Assembly: GCA_042091695.1 (NCBI GenBank)
Contig: JBELHA010000003.1
Span: forward strand, 1-64,000
From: Flavicella sp042091695
GTDB lineage: Bacteria > Bacteroidota > Bacteroidia > Flavobacteriales > Flavobacteriaceae
DNA: 64,000 nt
Direction of reading: 5' to 3'
The position numbers and the translations under genes are program-made. Of the stretch, positions 26,532-35,800 are shown in pieces; the stretch's first letter is position 1; each line of letters starts with the position of its first letter. The notes beneath the pieces were generated by a model. That model had not been told where the DNA came from. It saw nothing but the letters and a program-made list of their open reading frames with translations, and did no database searches.

Positions 26532-26912
26532 ATGAAAAAAATAATTCAAACTAAAAATGCCCCTGCGCCATTAGGCCCATACAATCAAGCAATATTGAGT
26601 AATGACACTTTATACATCTCCGGACAGATAGCTATCAACCCAGCAACGAACACATTGGGTCTAGGAACCATAGAAGAAGAAACTACACTCGTGATGAAAA
26701 ACCTAAAAGCCGTTTTAGAGGCAGCAGACATGACGTTTGAAAATGTAGTAAAGTCTTCTATATTTATCTCAGATATGAATAATTTTTCAAGAATCAACGA
26801 AATTTACGGAAGCTATTTTAATGAGGTGACTGCACCTGCTAGAGAAACTGTAGAAGTTTCAACACTTCCAAAAAAAGTCAATGTAGAAATCTCAATGATT
26901 GCACAACGCTAA
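26532..26912 (+). CDS. ridA: RidA family enamine/imine deaminase
   Basis: A 126-residue protein that removes reactive 2-aminoacrylate-type intermediates. NAPAPLGPYNQAILSNDTLYISGQIAINP and the C-terminal APARETVEVSTLPKKVNVEI, both abbreviated here, are the RidA/YjgF signature, and the conserved Arg of PARET is present for substrate carboxylate binding. The length is exact for the family. It sits directly upstream of a class A penicillin-binding protein gene, with a 10-nt gap. The functional reason for the pairing is not obvious. Confidence 0.94.
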   Translation: MKKIIQTKNAPAPLGPYNQAILSNDTLYISGQIAINPATNTLGLGTIEEETTLVMKNLKAVLEAADMTFENVVKSSIFISDMNNFSRINEIYGSYFNEVTAPARETVEVSTLPKKVNVEISMIAQR

Positions 26913-26922
26913 AGAATTTACA

Positions 26923-29139
26923 TTGCGAAAAAAAATAATAAAATTTCTTCTAGAATTGGCACTGCTAATTGCAGTGCTTATTTCCCTGTTTATTGGTATT
27001 GTGTATATTGGTGGGTTCGGACCTATTCCGAGTACCCGAAAACTCACTCAGATGAAACAAGCACAAGCTTCTGTAGTTTATAGTGAGGACCAACAAATAT
27101 TGGGTCGTTATTTTCAGAAAAACAGAACTCAGGTTCGTTTTAAAGACATTCCAAAACATCTTATAGAAGCTTTAGTAGCGACAGAAGACTCGCGTTTTTA
27201 CAAACATGATGGTATTGATAAAATCGCGCTTGCGAGAGTGTTGGTGAAAACTATTATCATGGGAAATCGTTCTGCAGGTGGCGGAAGTACTTTGTCTCAA
27301 CAATTGGCAAAAAACTTATTTCAAAGAAAAGATTTTGCATTTCTCTCCATGCCCGTCAATAAAACCAAAGAAGCGATACTCGCACATCGACTCGAAAGTT
27401 ATTATAGCAAAGAAGAAATATTGACTTTATACCTAAACACAGTTCCTTTTGGAGAAAGCGTGTATGGCATTGAGGCTGCAGCACAACGCTATTTTTCAAA
27501 AAGAACAAAAGATTTGGAATTACACCAGGCTGCCGTTCTCGTAGGAAATCTAAAGGCCAACACTTACTACAATCCTAGACTGCATCCAGACCATGCTAAA
27601 AAAAGGAGGAATGTGGTATTGAAACAAATGCTCAAAGCCGGATACATCAATGAAGCTTCCTACCAAAAAAACAGTAAAAAACCATTAGACACCCACTACA
27701 AAAACTTACTAAAGAAAAATCCAAATGGTTATTTTTTAAAAGAGGTTAAAAAGGAAGCGGACAGTATCTTGAGTACGCTCAGAAAAGACAATGGAGAACC
27801 TTGGGATATACTCTATGATGGTCTTGTCATCGAGACCACGCTCAATGCCGAACTACAGAACACAGCATTGAGAGCGCGACAGCAGCAACTAGAAAAGCTA
27901 CAAAAGGCTATGGACAAATACTGGAATATATTGGCTCGCAAGAAAAGTAGTAAGAAATTAATTGCAAACAAACTCGCAAAAACCAGTGTACAAAACCCAA
28001 AAAAAAAGACAGTACGTAGGGTATTTGATTGGAAAGGTGAAGCAGCAAAAATGAACCACAAAGATTCCATCGTACATTACCTAAAAATGGTTCAAGCTGC
28101 AGTATATGGAATAGCACTCGAGCATGGAGGGGTACAAGTCTATATTGGAGGAAACAGTTATGAATACCTGCCTTATGACCTGGTCAAAAGTCAACGACAA
28201 GCAGCATCTGCATTCAAACCCTTTGTATTTGCAGCAGCGTTGGAAGATGGACAAAAACCTTGTAAATGGATCAACAACGAAGTCAAAACCTACAAGGAAT
28301 ACCAAGATTGGAAGCCTGAAAACTACGACCATTCTGATGGAGGCTATTATTCTATGGGAGGTGCCTTGGCAAAGAGTATGAATATTCCTACCATAGAGAC
28401 CTATCTTAAATTAGGTAGTAGTAAAGTTCAAGAAACCTGTTTGAATTTGGGTTTATACAAGCCTTTAAAGGATGTGCCTGCAACTGCATTAGGAACTACG
28501 AATTATTCTTTACAACAATTGGTACATGCCTATACTGCCTTTGCTACCGGAACACACTTGGTAAAACCACATTTTGTAAGCAGTATCAAAAATGCAAAAG
28601 GAAAGGTTTTATACAAGTTTAAAAAGAGCAAACAGGTCGCAATTGCATCAGTGAGCACTAACACATTAGAAACCCTTCAATATTTACTCAGAGGAGTGGT
28701 AGAAAAAGGAACTGCTAAAAGACTAAAAACTACTTACAAAGCAAATGGGGCTTGGGCAGGAAAGACAGGAACAGCACAGAACTATAGTGATTCATGGTTT
28801 ATTGGCTTTAACTCAAAGTTCATCATGGGAAGTTGGGTTGGATGCTCTTATCCGAGTATCAATTTACCCAAATCTATCGGCGGGGGTTCAGTAGCAGCGA
28901 TGCCCATCGTTGGAAAAGTAATTGGCAAAAAACACATTTCAAATAGCATCAATGGCAATTTATCTGCAGGGTTTCCAGCTGTTTCTTCTGCTATAAAAAA
29001 AGCCTGTGACTGTGAATTTTACAGGGATGAAAACAGCATTGAAAAAATATTTGACCTTTTTGACGCAAAGGAAGAAAAGAAGGAAACAAAAGAAAAAAGA
29101 AGTTTTTTCTCTCGCTTGTTTGGCAAAAAGAAAAAATAA
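26923..29139 (+). CDS. Class A penicillin-binding protein (bifunctional transglycosylase-transpeptidase)
   Basis: A 738-residue peptidoglycan synthase. After an N-terminal membrane anchor (FLLELALLIAVLISLFIGIV) comes the GT51 domain with ATEDSRFYKHDG (catalytic Glu88) and GGGSTLSQQLAKNLF. The transpeptidase domain has SAFK (Ser429), KSMN and GKTGTAQ (Lys614). The basic C-terminal tail FFSRLFGKKKK is an odd end for a periplasmic protein. The TTG at 26923 is chosen because an alternative TTG at 26899 overlaps ridA; both are non-ATG starts. There is no ATG nearby. The domain order is PBP1a-like. Convergent mgsA ends 3 nt beyond. Confidence 0.93.
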   Translation: MRKKIIKFLLELALLIAVLISLFIGIVYIGGFGPIPSTRKLTQMKQAQASVVYSEDQQILGRYFQKNRTQVRFKDIPKHLIEALVATEDSRFYKHDGIDKIALARVLVKTIIMGNRSAGGGSTLSQQLAKNLFQRKDFAFLSMPVNKTKEAILAHRLESYYSKEEILTLYLNTVPFGESVYGIEAAAQRYFSKRTKDLELHQAAVLVGNLKANTYYNPRLHPDHAKKRRNVVLKQMLKAGYINEASYQKNSKKPLDTHYKNLLKKNPNGYFLKEVKKEADSILSTLRKDNGEPWDILYDGLVIETTLNAELQNTALRARQQQLEKLQKAMDKYWNILARKKSSKKLIANKLAKTSVQNPKKKTVRRVFDWKGEAAKMNHKDSIVHYLKMVQAAVYGIALEHGGVQVYIGGNSYEYLPYDLVKSQRQAASAFKPFVFAAALEDGQKPCKWINNEVKTYKEYQDWKPENYDHSDGGYYSMGGALAKSMNIPTIETYLKLGSSKVQETCLNLGLYKPLKDVPATALGTTNYSLQQLVHAYTAFATGTHLVKPHFVSSIKNAKGKVLYKFKKSKQVAIASVSTNTLETLQYLLRGVVEKGTAKRLKTTYKANGAWAGKTGTAQNYSDSWFIGFNSKFIMGSWVGCSYPSINLPKSIGGGSVAAMPIVGKVIGKKHISNSINGNLSAGFPAVSSAIKKACDCEFYRDENSIEKIFDLFDAKEEKKETKEKRSFFSRLFGKKKK

Positions 29140-29142
29140 AAA

Positions 29143-29523
29143 CTATTTGTTACCCCCTATTTGTAGTGATTTTATCAATAGTGAAGCCGTTGCGGGATTG
29201 GTTGCCAAAGGAACATTGTGAACATCACACAGACGCATCAGCATCAAGATATCTGGTTCGTGTGGATGTTTGTCTAGTGGATCTCTAAAAAAGAGTACCA
29301 TCGCTACTTTTCCCTCCGCGACACGTGCTGCGATTTGTGCATCTCCTCCCAATGGCCCTGAAAGGTATTTACTTACTTTTAAGCCAGATTTTTCAGCATG
29401 AACTCCTGTGGTACCGGTAGATATAAGTTCCACATCGTAGGACTTTATCAAGTGCTTATTTTCCATTAAAAACTGTACCATATCGGCTTTTTTTCCGTCG
29501 TGTGAAATGATAGCTATTTCCAT
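29143..29523 (-). CDS. mgsA: Methylglyoxal synthase
   Basis: Converts dihydroxyacetone phosphate to methylglyoxal and phosphate, an overflow from upper glycolysis. The 126-residue length and the motifs IAIISHDGKKADM, ELISTGTTG, LSGPLGGDAQIAARVAEG and FFRDPLDKHPHEPD (catalytic Asp and His) identify it well. It is encoded just downstream of pfkA-gapA but beyond a strong terminator, so it probably has its own promoter or depends on read-through. Placing it beside gapA, the enzyme it bypasses, is functionally sensible. Confidence 0.96.
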   Translation of the reverse strand: MEIAIISHDGKKADMVQFLMENKHLIKSYDVELISTGTTGVHAEKSGLKVSKYLSGPLGGDAQIAARVAEGKVAMVLFFRDPLDKHPHEPDILMLMRLCDVHNVPLATNPATASLLIKSLQIGGNK

Positions 29524-29550
29524 ACTGTGTAATCTATTTGTGAATTAAAA

Positions 29551-29586
29551 AACAATCCCGTTTTGATAACTCAAAACGGGATTGTT
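29551..29586 (-). terminator. Terminator at the end of pfkA-gapA
   Basis: A perfect 16-bp inverted repeat (29551-29566 with 29571-29586) with a 4-nt loop and AATCCCG/CGGGATT at the core; on the minus strand it is followed by a T-run (about 29545-29552). Confidence 0.88.
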
Positions 29587-29606
29587 TGTACTTTAAAATA
29601 TAGTGC

Positions 29607-30602
29607 TTATAAAGAAGCTGAATATTCGATCAAGTCTACAATCTTAGTTGAGTAACCAATTTCATTGTCATACCAAGATACAACTTTTACAAAGTTATCC
29701 GACAAAGCGATACCAGCATTGGCATCAAAGATTGAAGTACGTGTATCTCCGATAAAATCTTGAGAAACTACTAAATCTTCAGTGTATCCAAGAACACCAG
29801 CCATTTCGTTTTCAGAAGCGTTTTTCATTGCCTTCTTGATATCGTCATATGAAGTCCCTTTCTTTAACTTTACAGTTAAATCAACCACAGATACATCCAT
29901 AGTAGGAATACGGAAAGCCATCCCTGTCAATTTGCCATTCAAAGCAGGAATTACTTTTCCAACTGCTTTGGCAGCACCAGTAGAAGATGGTATGATATTG
30001 TGGATCGCAGAACGTCCACCTCTCCAATCTTTCATAGAAGGACCGTCTACAGTTTTTTGAGTAGCAGTAGCAGCGTGTACAGTAGTCATCAAACCTTCTT
30101 CAATTCCGAAGTTGTCATCCAATACTTTTACGATAGGTGCCAAACAGTTAGTTGTACATGAAGCATTAGAGAATATAGTATCTGTAGCTTTTAATTCATG
30201 ATTGTTTACTCCCATTACAAACATAGGTGCATCTGGTGATGGCGCAGAGATTGCAACTTTTTTAGCACCACCTTCGATATGTTTAGCAGCAGCTTCTTTT
30301 GCAGTAAAGAATCCTGTAGATTCGATTACATATTCAGCATCTACTTCGTCCCATTTCAAATCAGCAGGATTGCGTTCAGCAGTAATTCTAATTACATTTC
30401 CGTTTACAACCAACTTTCCATCTACAACCTCAACAGTTCCTTTAAATGGTCCATGTACAGAATCATACTTAAGCATGTATGCTAAATAATCCACATCCAA
30501 CAAATCGTTGATTCCAACAACTTGAACATTTTCACGAGCTACAGCAGATCTAAAAGCAAATCTTCCAATTCTACCGAATCCATTAATACCAATTTTAATC
30601 AT
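29607..30602 (-). CDS. gapA: Glyceraldehyde-3-phosphate dehydrogenase, type I
   Basis: Oxidises G3P to 1,3-bisphosphoglycerate with NAD. IGINGFGRIGR is the Rossmann motif, and SNASCTTNCLAP carries catalytic Cys149; TGMAFRIPTMDVSVVDLTV and SWYDNEIGYS follow. At 331 residues it is complete. It starts 34 nt after pfkA, so pfkA-gapA is an operon, ending in the hairpin at 29551-29586. Coenzyme choice is probably NAD, from INDLLD after the second strand. Confidence 0.97.
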   Translation of the reverse strand: MIKIGINGFGRIGRFAFRSAVARENVQVVGINDLLDVDYLAYMLKYDSVHGPFKGTVEVVDGKLVVNGNVIRITAERNPADLKWDEVDAEYVIESTGFFTAKEAAAKHIEGGAKKVAISAPSPDAPMFVMGVNNHELKATDTIFSNASCTTNCLAPIVKVLDDNFGIEEGLMTTVHAATATQKTVDGPSMKDWRGGRSAIHNIIPSSTGAAKAVGKVIPALNGKLTGMAFRIPTMDVSVVDLTVKLKKGTSYDDIKKAMKNASENEMAGVLGYTEDLVVSQDFIGDTRTSIFDANAGIALSDNFVKVVSWYDNEIGYSTKIVDLIEYSASL

Positions 30603-30636
30603 CTTATTTATTTATTTAATTTCTATTCAAACTTAT

Positions 30637-31623
30637 TTATACAGTAACGATTTCAGAAACTCTCAAGAGTTCATCGTCAATTTTGTGGTGTTCTTTCACC
30701 GCTTTTTCTAAAGGTGTATACTTGATTTCGTTGTTTACAAATCCTACCATCAATGTAGAAGAACCTGAGAGTAAAAGTTCTGTAGCACTCACTCCGAATC
30801 TACTCGCTAGCACACGGTCAAAACAACTTGGAGCACCTCCCCTTTGCATGTGTCCTAGTACTGAAACACGAATATCATATTCTGGTAGGTTTTCTTCAAC
30901 ATACTCTGCCAATTCAAAAATGTTTTTTCCGATTTTCTCCCCTTCAGCTACAACGACAATACTAGATTTTTTTCCTGATTGTTTACTTTTTACTAAAGAT
31001 TCTAACATTTTTTCCAATCCAATGTTCTCTTCTGGAATAAGGATTTCCTCTGCTCCAGCACCTATACCTGCGTTCAACGCTATAAAACCTGCATCTCTTC
31101 CCATTACCTCTACAAAGAACAAACGGTTGTGTGAGGAAGCAGTATCTCTGATCTTGTCAATCGCTTCAACTACAGTATTTAAAGCAGTGTCATATCCTAG
31201 GGTATATTGAGTACCAAAAATATCATTGTCTATCGTACAAGGAATACCAATAATTGGAAAGTTAAATTCTTGATTGAACACCATACCTCCTGTAAAAGTA
31301 CCGTCTCCTCCAATAACGATCACACCCTCTATACCTTCTTTTTTAAGGTTTTCGTATGCTTTAGCTCTTCCCTCTTTGGTTCTAAACTCTTTGGACCTTG
31401 CAGATTGAAGCATTGTACCACCTTTGTTAATAATATTATTAACAGATCTTGGGCCCATTTTGACAAAATTACCTTCAATCATTCCCTGATACCCTTGGTA
31501 AATACCAACACATTTTACTTTGTAATATGCGCAGGTTCTAACAACAGCTCTGATGGCAGCATTCATTCCTGGAGAATCTCCCCCGGAAGTCATTACAGCT
31601 ATTTTTGATAATTGTATATTCAT
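30637..31623 (-). CDS. pfkA: ATP-dependent 6-phosphofructokinase
   Basis: Phosphorylates fructose 6-phosphate to the 1,6-bisphosphate. AVMTSGGDSPGMNAAIRAVV is the nucleotide-binding start, VIGGDGTFTGG the phosphate loop, and GIPCTIDNDIFGT carries the catalytic Asp; FVEVMGRDAGFIALN and HMQRGGAPS line the active and effector sites. Gly in GGDGT supports ATP rather than PPi use. At 328 residues it is a normal bacterial PfkA. It is first in an operon with gapA, and a LacI-type palindrome lies 66 nt upstream of its start codon. Confidence 0.97.
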   Translation of the reverse strand: MNIQLSKIAVMTSGGDSPGMNAAIRAVVRTCAYYKVKCVGIYQGYQGMIEGNFVKMGPRSVNNIINKGGTMLQSARSKEFRTKEGRAKAYENLKKEGIEGVIVIGGDGTFTGGMVFNQEFNFPIIGIPCTIDNDIFGTQYTLGYDTALNTVVEAIDKIRDTASSHNRLFFVEVMGRDAGFIALNAGIGAGAEEILIPEENIGLEKMLESLVKSKQSGKKSSIVVVAEGEKIGKNIFELAEYVEENLPEYDIRVSVLGHMQRGGAPSCFDRVLASRFGVSATELLLSGSSTLMVGFVNNEIKYTPLEKAVKEHHKIDDELLRVSEIVTV

Positions 31624-31688
31624 ATTTTTTTATAATGTATAAAATTACTGCTTTTTAACCTGTGTACGGTATTTAGGATACTTATGTA

Positions 31689-31702
31689 CGAAAACGTTTT
31701 CG
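31689..31702. promoter_or_regulatory. LacI/GalR-type operator-like palindrome upstream of pfkA
   Basis: CGAAAACGTTTTCG is a perfect 14-bp palindrome centred on CG, the pattern recognised by LacI/GalR-family regulators, which insert a leucine into the central CpG. It lies in the leader or promoter zone of pfkA-gapA. No LacI-family gene is in the window, so the regulator would act in trans. The palindrome is seen; its function is inferred. Confidence 0.5.
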
Positions 31703-31820
31703 ATTTTTCTAAATAAAAAAACATAAAAAAAAGTGATAAAACACTGGTTTTTTGACTACTAAAAATACAAAAAATTATTGATATCATTATTATTCAAACA
31801 AACGCAACATGCTACACAAA

Positions 31821-31862
31821 AAAAAACTGCTTTCAAATCATTGGATTTGAAAGCAGTTTTTT
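31821..31862 (-). terminator. Terminator after the sugar nucleotidyltransferase gene
   Basis: A 19-bp perfect inverted repeat (31821-31839 with 31844-31862), loop ATTG, with a GCTTTCAAATC/GATTTGAAAGC core and A/T-tracts outside. It separates the nucleotidyltransferase transcript from pfkA. Confidence 0.85.
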
Positions 31863-31883
31863 ATAAAAATGAGGATGTATTCG

Positions 31884-32792
31884 TTACACCCAAAGATTTT
31901 GAGGGTAAATTTTATTTTCTTTAAGGTCTTTGATTGCCGCAACAACAACAGGTCTATCTTCTGCATAGGTAACTCCCATCCACTTGGCATCTGATGTCAG
32001 TACAGTAACACTTCCTTTGTTAGCTTCAATAATATTGTTTACAACTGTTGGAATAAAAAATTCACTTTTCAACTCTGTAGATCTCGCGGCTAAAAAAGTA
32101 GTAAAATCTTCTTCTAAGGCTTCTAAGTATCTAGGAGTGAATCCCCAAAAATTCATTGATACGATCGTGTCTTCTGACATTTTTTCAAAAGTACCTTCGT
32201 CAGATTTTCTTTGGATAGCTCCGTCGATTCGTTCGATATGAGTTCTTTCAATTATATTCGTCAATAGATTTTCTTCATTCACGAAACATTCCCCTCGGGA
32301 AACGAAACCATTGTCTGATATTGTATTTTTTAGGTTGTATCCTACCATACACATGTCAAAACTATTCGTATCCAACGTATCTAATTGCTTGTGAATTGTT
32401 TGAAAAGCACCTTTGCTGTAAAAATCATCTCCATTGATTACGATAAAGTTACCATCAATTTCATCTTTGACCATCAAAGTAGCATGTCCAGTTCCCCATG
32501 GCTTCACACGATCAGCACTTACTTCATATCCTGCTGGAATATTTTCTACTTCTTGACATACATAAGCCGTCTCTATTTTTCCTGCCAGTTTTTCATTGAA
32601 AATATCTTGAAATTCTTGTTTGAATGACTCGCGAACAATAAATACAACTTTTTTAAAGCCTGCCTCAATAGCATCGTACAATGAGAAATCGATAATTGTT
32701 TCTCCTTCCTCTGTCATTTTATCTAACTGCTTTAATCCTCCATATCTACTTCCCATTCCTGCAGCAAGTATTACTAATGTATGTTTTTTCAT
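31884..32792 (-). CDS. Sugar-phosphate nucleotidyltransferase family protein
   Basis: A 302-residue GT-A-like nucleotidyltransferase. The start LVILAAGMGSRYGGLKQLDKM is the NTP-binding signature, with Lys for phosphate contact, and FIVINGDDFYSKGAF carries the metal-binding Asp pair. WGTGHATLMVKDEI matches the base-recognition region of GlmU/GalU-type enzymes. It is cytoplasmic. In other Bacteroidota, as I recall, such genes sit near a sugar kinase (AmgK/MurU-like recycling), but no kinase is adjacent here; a BadF-type kinase lies at 49.9 kb. It follows tamB by 45 nt and may be co-transcribed with it. Substrate unknown. Confidence 0.85.
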   Translation of the reverse strand: MKKHTLVILAAGMGSRYGGLKQLDKMTEEGETIIDFSLYDAIEAGFKKVVFIVRESFKQEFQDIFNEKLAGKIETAYVCQEVENIPAGYEVSADRVKPWGTGHATLMVKDEIDGNFIVINGDDFYSKGAFQTIHKQLDTLDTNSFDMCMVGYNLKNTISDNGFVSRGECFVNEENLLTNIIERTHIERIDGAIQRKSDEGTFEKMSEDTIVSMNFWGFTPRYLEALEEDFTTFLAARSTELKSEFFIPTVVNNIIEANKGSVTVLTSDAKWMGVTYAEDRPVVVAAIKDLKENKIYPQNLWV

Positions 32793-32837
32793 TTTTTATT
32801 TTTTTATTTTAATGAATGCGCAATTTATCAAAAAAAA

Positions 32838-35800
32838 TTAAAGTATCGAAGGAACTACTAAAATCAAATCGTTCTCAAATTCTTCTTCTTTAAACTCACT
32901 TAATTTTTTTCTTTTTTTTCTTTTGAAGCCGAGTTTAGAAAACATTTCTTTTAGATTTTCAAAATCAATTTGATATTCTAATCCAACACCTTGGGTATAG
33001 CCCTCTTCTTCCTCGGAGTACTGAATCTCATTTTGCCTACTAAATACGGTGTATCTAAGGTTTCCTTGGTCATCTACTAAAAATTCAACTTTTACTTCAC
33101 CTATAATACTCGCCTGCGTTTTATCCCCAACAGGAACCCCAAGATTCCCATCTATTAGGATTCGGTCATTGATTTGGGTTTTCATAGAAATATCAACTTG
33201 ATCGTCAATATTTAATGTTTCTACATCATTTTTTTCGCCGGATGTATAGCCTAAATCGATACGAATTCTATCGTCATCTTCATTAAAGATATCTGAAATA
33301 GCACTGGATATAATCTCTGAGGTTGTTCCAGTGATTGCTGCATTTCCATTTGAAGCAAGGTTGTCCTCATTGAAAAAACTCTTCGCAATTAAGAGTGAGA
33401 AGAATTGTCGTAAAGTAGTATTTTCATCATTTTCATTCAAAACAAAGGCCAACTCGTTTGCCACTGTTGAACTAGAGTTTGGAATTTCAATACTAAAACT
33501 CTCAGAGGAATTGAAGAGTGTACCGTCTATATCCGTAATCAAATCCACCCCAATTTTTCGATTTGTATTCAAATCATTCAATAATATTTTGGGATTTGCT
33601 TTCACACTGTGAACTGCCTGTACATCTAGATTTGCATTCATAGGATCTCCATCCCAGGAAATCATACCCCCTTTTTTTACGACAAAAGGCTTGTTGATAA
33701 TTCCTCCATATATAAAATTGTAAATACCTTTTTCAATCCTATAATCACCATACATATTGAATTTACCTTTTGTATCAATCTCTATCAAAAGGTTTGAAGT
33801 ACCTCTTCCTTTTAAAGAACTTCCTGAAGTTCTATCAATCACAACTTCTGCCACTGCATCTGTGGTAACATCCAAGTCAAAATTTAAAGAAACTCCTTGA
33901 ATTTTCTCAATTAGCAGCTCCTTATCAAATAGATTTTTTTGAGAGTTTTCTTTAGCAACACTTTTAAAATGTACTAGTTTTGAATTTGAAACAGCTTTAA
34001 TATCACTTAAAGGAATGACGAATTTAGTACCAGACAAAGTTGTTGCTTTCACATTAATTGTCAAATCATTAGTTGGACCTACAAAGTTAGCTTTTCCTTT
34101 TATGAATCCTTTTCCATAATAGGGTACATTTTCTCCATCTTCTGTATCCAAAACAAGCAATCTCTCAGAAGATAGGTCAAGGTCCATCTCCCAGTCTTTA
34201 AATGCATTGTGTCTTATAAAACCACTCAATTCCCCTTTCGTATCATAGGCAACATCTTTCAAGTGTACCTCCTCAAAAATAAAGGATTGTCCTTTCAGTT
34301 TTACGTTAGTGCTATTGTCTAATGAATAGTCTATGTTTAAATAAGGGAATTTAAAACCCGAATTCGTCAGTTCTAAATTTCCATCCATATAAGGATTGGC
34401 AATCGGTCCAGAAAGGGTAAAATCACCATCTGCTAAACCTCTGATTTTTGAGAGTGTATTTTTACCTAGAGGACTAAAAGCATTCAACTGAAAGGCTTTA
34501 AGTGCAACTTTTAAATCTAACGTAGGCTTTGTAAGATTTAAATTTACATATCCTGTAGCGTCTAAACTTTTTAGAGCATCGTTTATCAGACGTAGATCAA
34601 CGCTGTATTTTTGGTATGAATCCTCGGCTAAAACTTGCATTTCAACATCTCCTTGCAAGGCATTATTTATGGATAAATCTGAAATTGAAAGATGTCCCAA
34701 AGGATTGTATACTCCTTTTTCTTGGAAAAAATGCAAATTCCCATTGAGCTCACCTCCTAATGATAAGCTGTCTATTTTCGGCAAGACTTCGGCTAGATTT
34801 ACTTTTTTAAAATTCAATTTCAAGTCTTTATAGCTCGTATCTTTTAATGCTCCTGTAAATGCTATTTGCTGTTCGCCACTGTTAAATTTAAAAGCATCAA
34901 ATTCGAATTTATTTTGTTGAAGATCGAATACTAATTTATTCTTCTTATCGTCATCAGGATTTAGAAACCAAGGGGTGTCTTTGAGAAGGATTTTTGATTT
35001 TTGAATTCCAATTACAGATTTATTTGAGGCGTCTATGGTATAATAAAAAGACAAACCAAATCTTTCGGTTTTTTGAGTACCTCCTGTAAAGTCAGATCTA
35101 AAAAATAATGTGTCGTTGAGTGTCTTGTTATAGATGTTTATATCGTTTAAGACATAATTAGGCATGTTTATTTTTTTGATTTTAAAATTTGTATTCAAAG
35201 CTGGATTTTTGTTGTCTATCTGCAAGTGAACACTATCTATCAATGTTTTTTTGAACCGAACCTGTTCCGTTTTAAACAACATTTTTACCTCGTTATTTTC
35301 TTCAATTACCTTTCCCTTTAGGAAGGCACTGGAGGACAAGTGTAACTTTGGAAACACTACATCCACAATAGGGTTGTATATTTCGAAATCAAAATCAAAA
35401 TATTGTTTTTCAGTAACAGGGTATTCTTGGTAGTTTGTCAACATACTACCCATAGCATTTTGAATCAATTCGTCAATTTCTGTCAATCTAAATCTACCTT
35501 GAATTCTACCCTTTATCAAATCGTTAGATACTACATCAATAATCTTGACCCCGTTTTCATCTTTTGAACTCAACGAAAAGGAGTCAAAGCGATAGGTGTC
35601 AAAAGAGTCTTTATAAGCGAATTCTTTAAAACTTGCTTGTCCTTTGATATCATCGATTGTGTTTCCGGAGAGGTCAATATCTAAAATTCCCTTGAGCGTT
35701 GCAATAGAATCTCGTTTAAGTAAATTCAAAGCGTACAAATCTGCATGATGTATAGATGCTTTAAAGTCAAATTGATGTGTTTTGGAAGAAAAGTCAGCCA

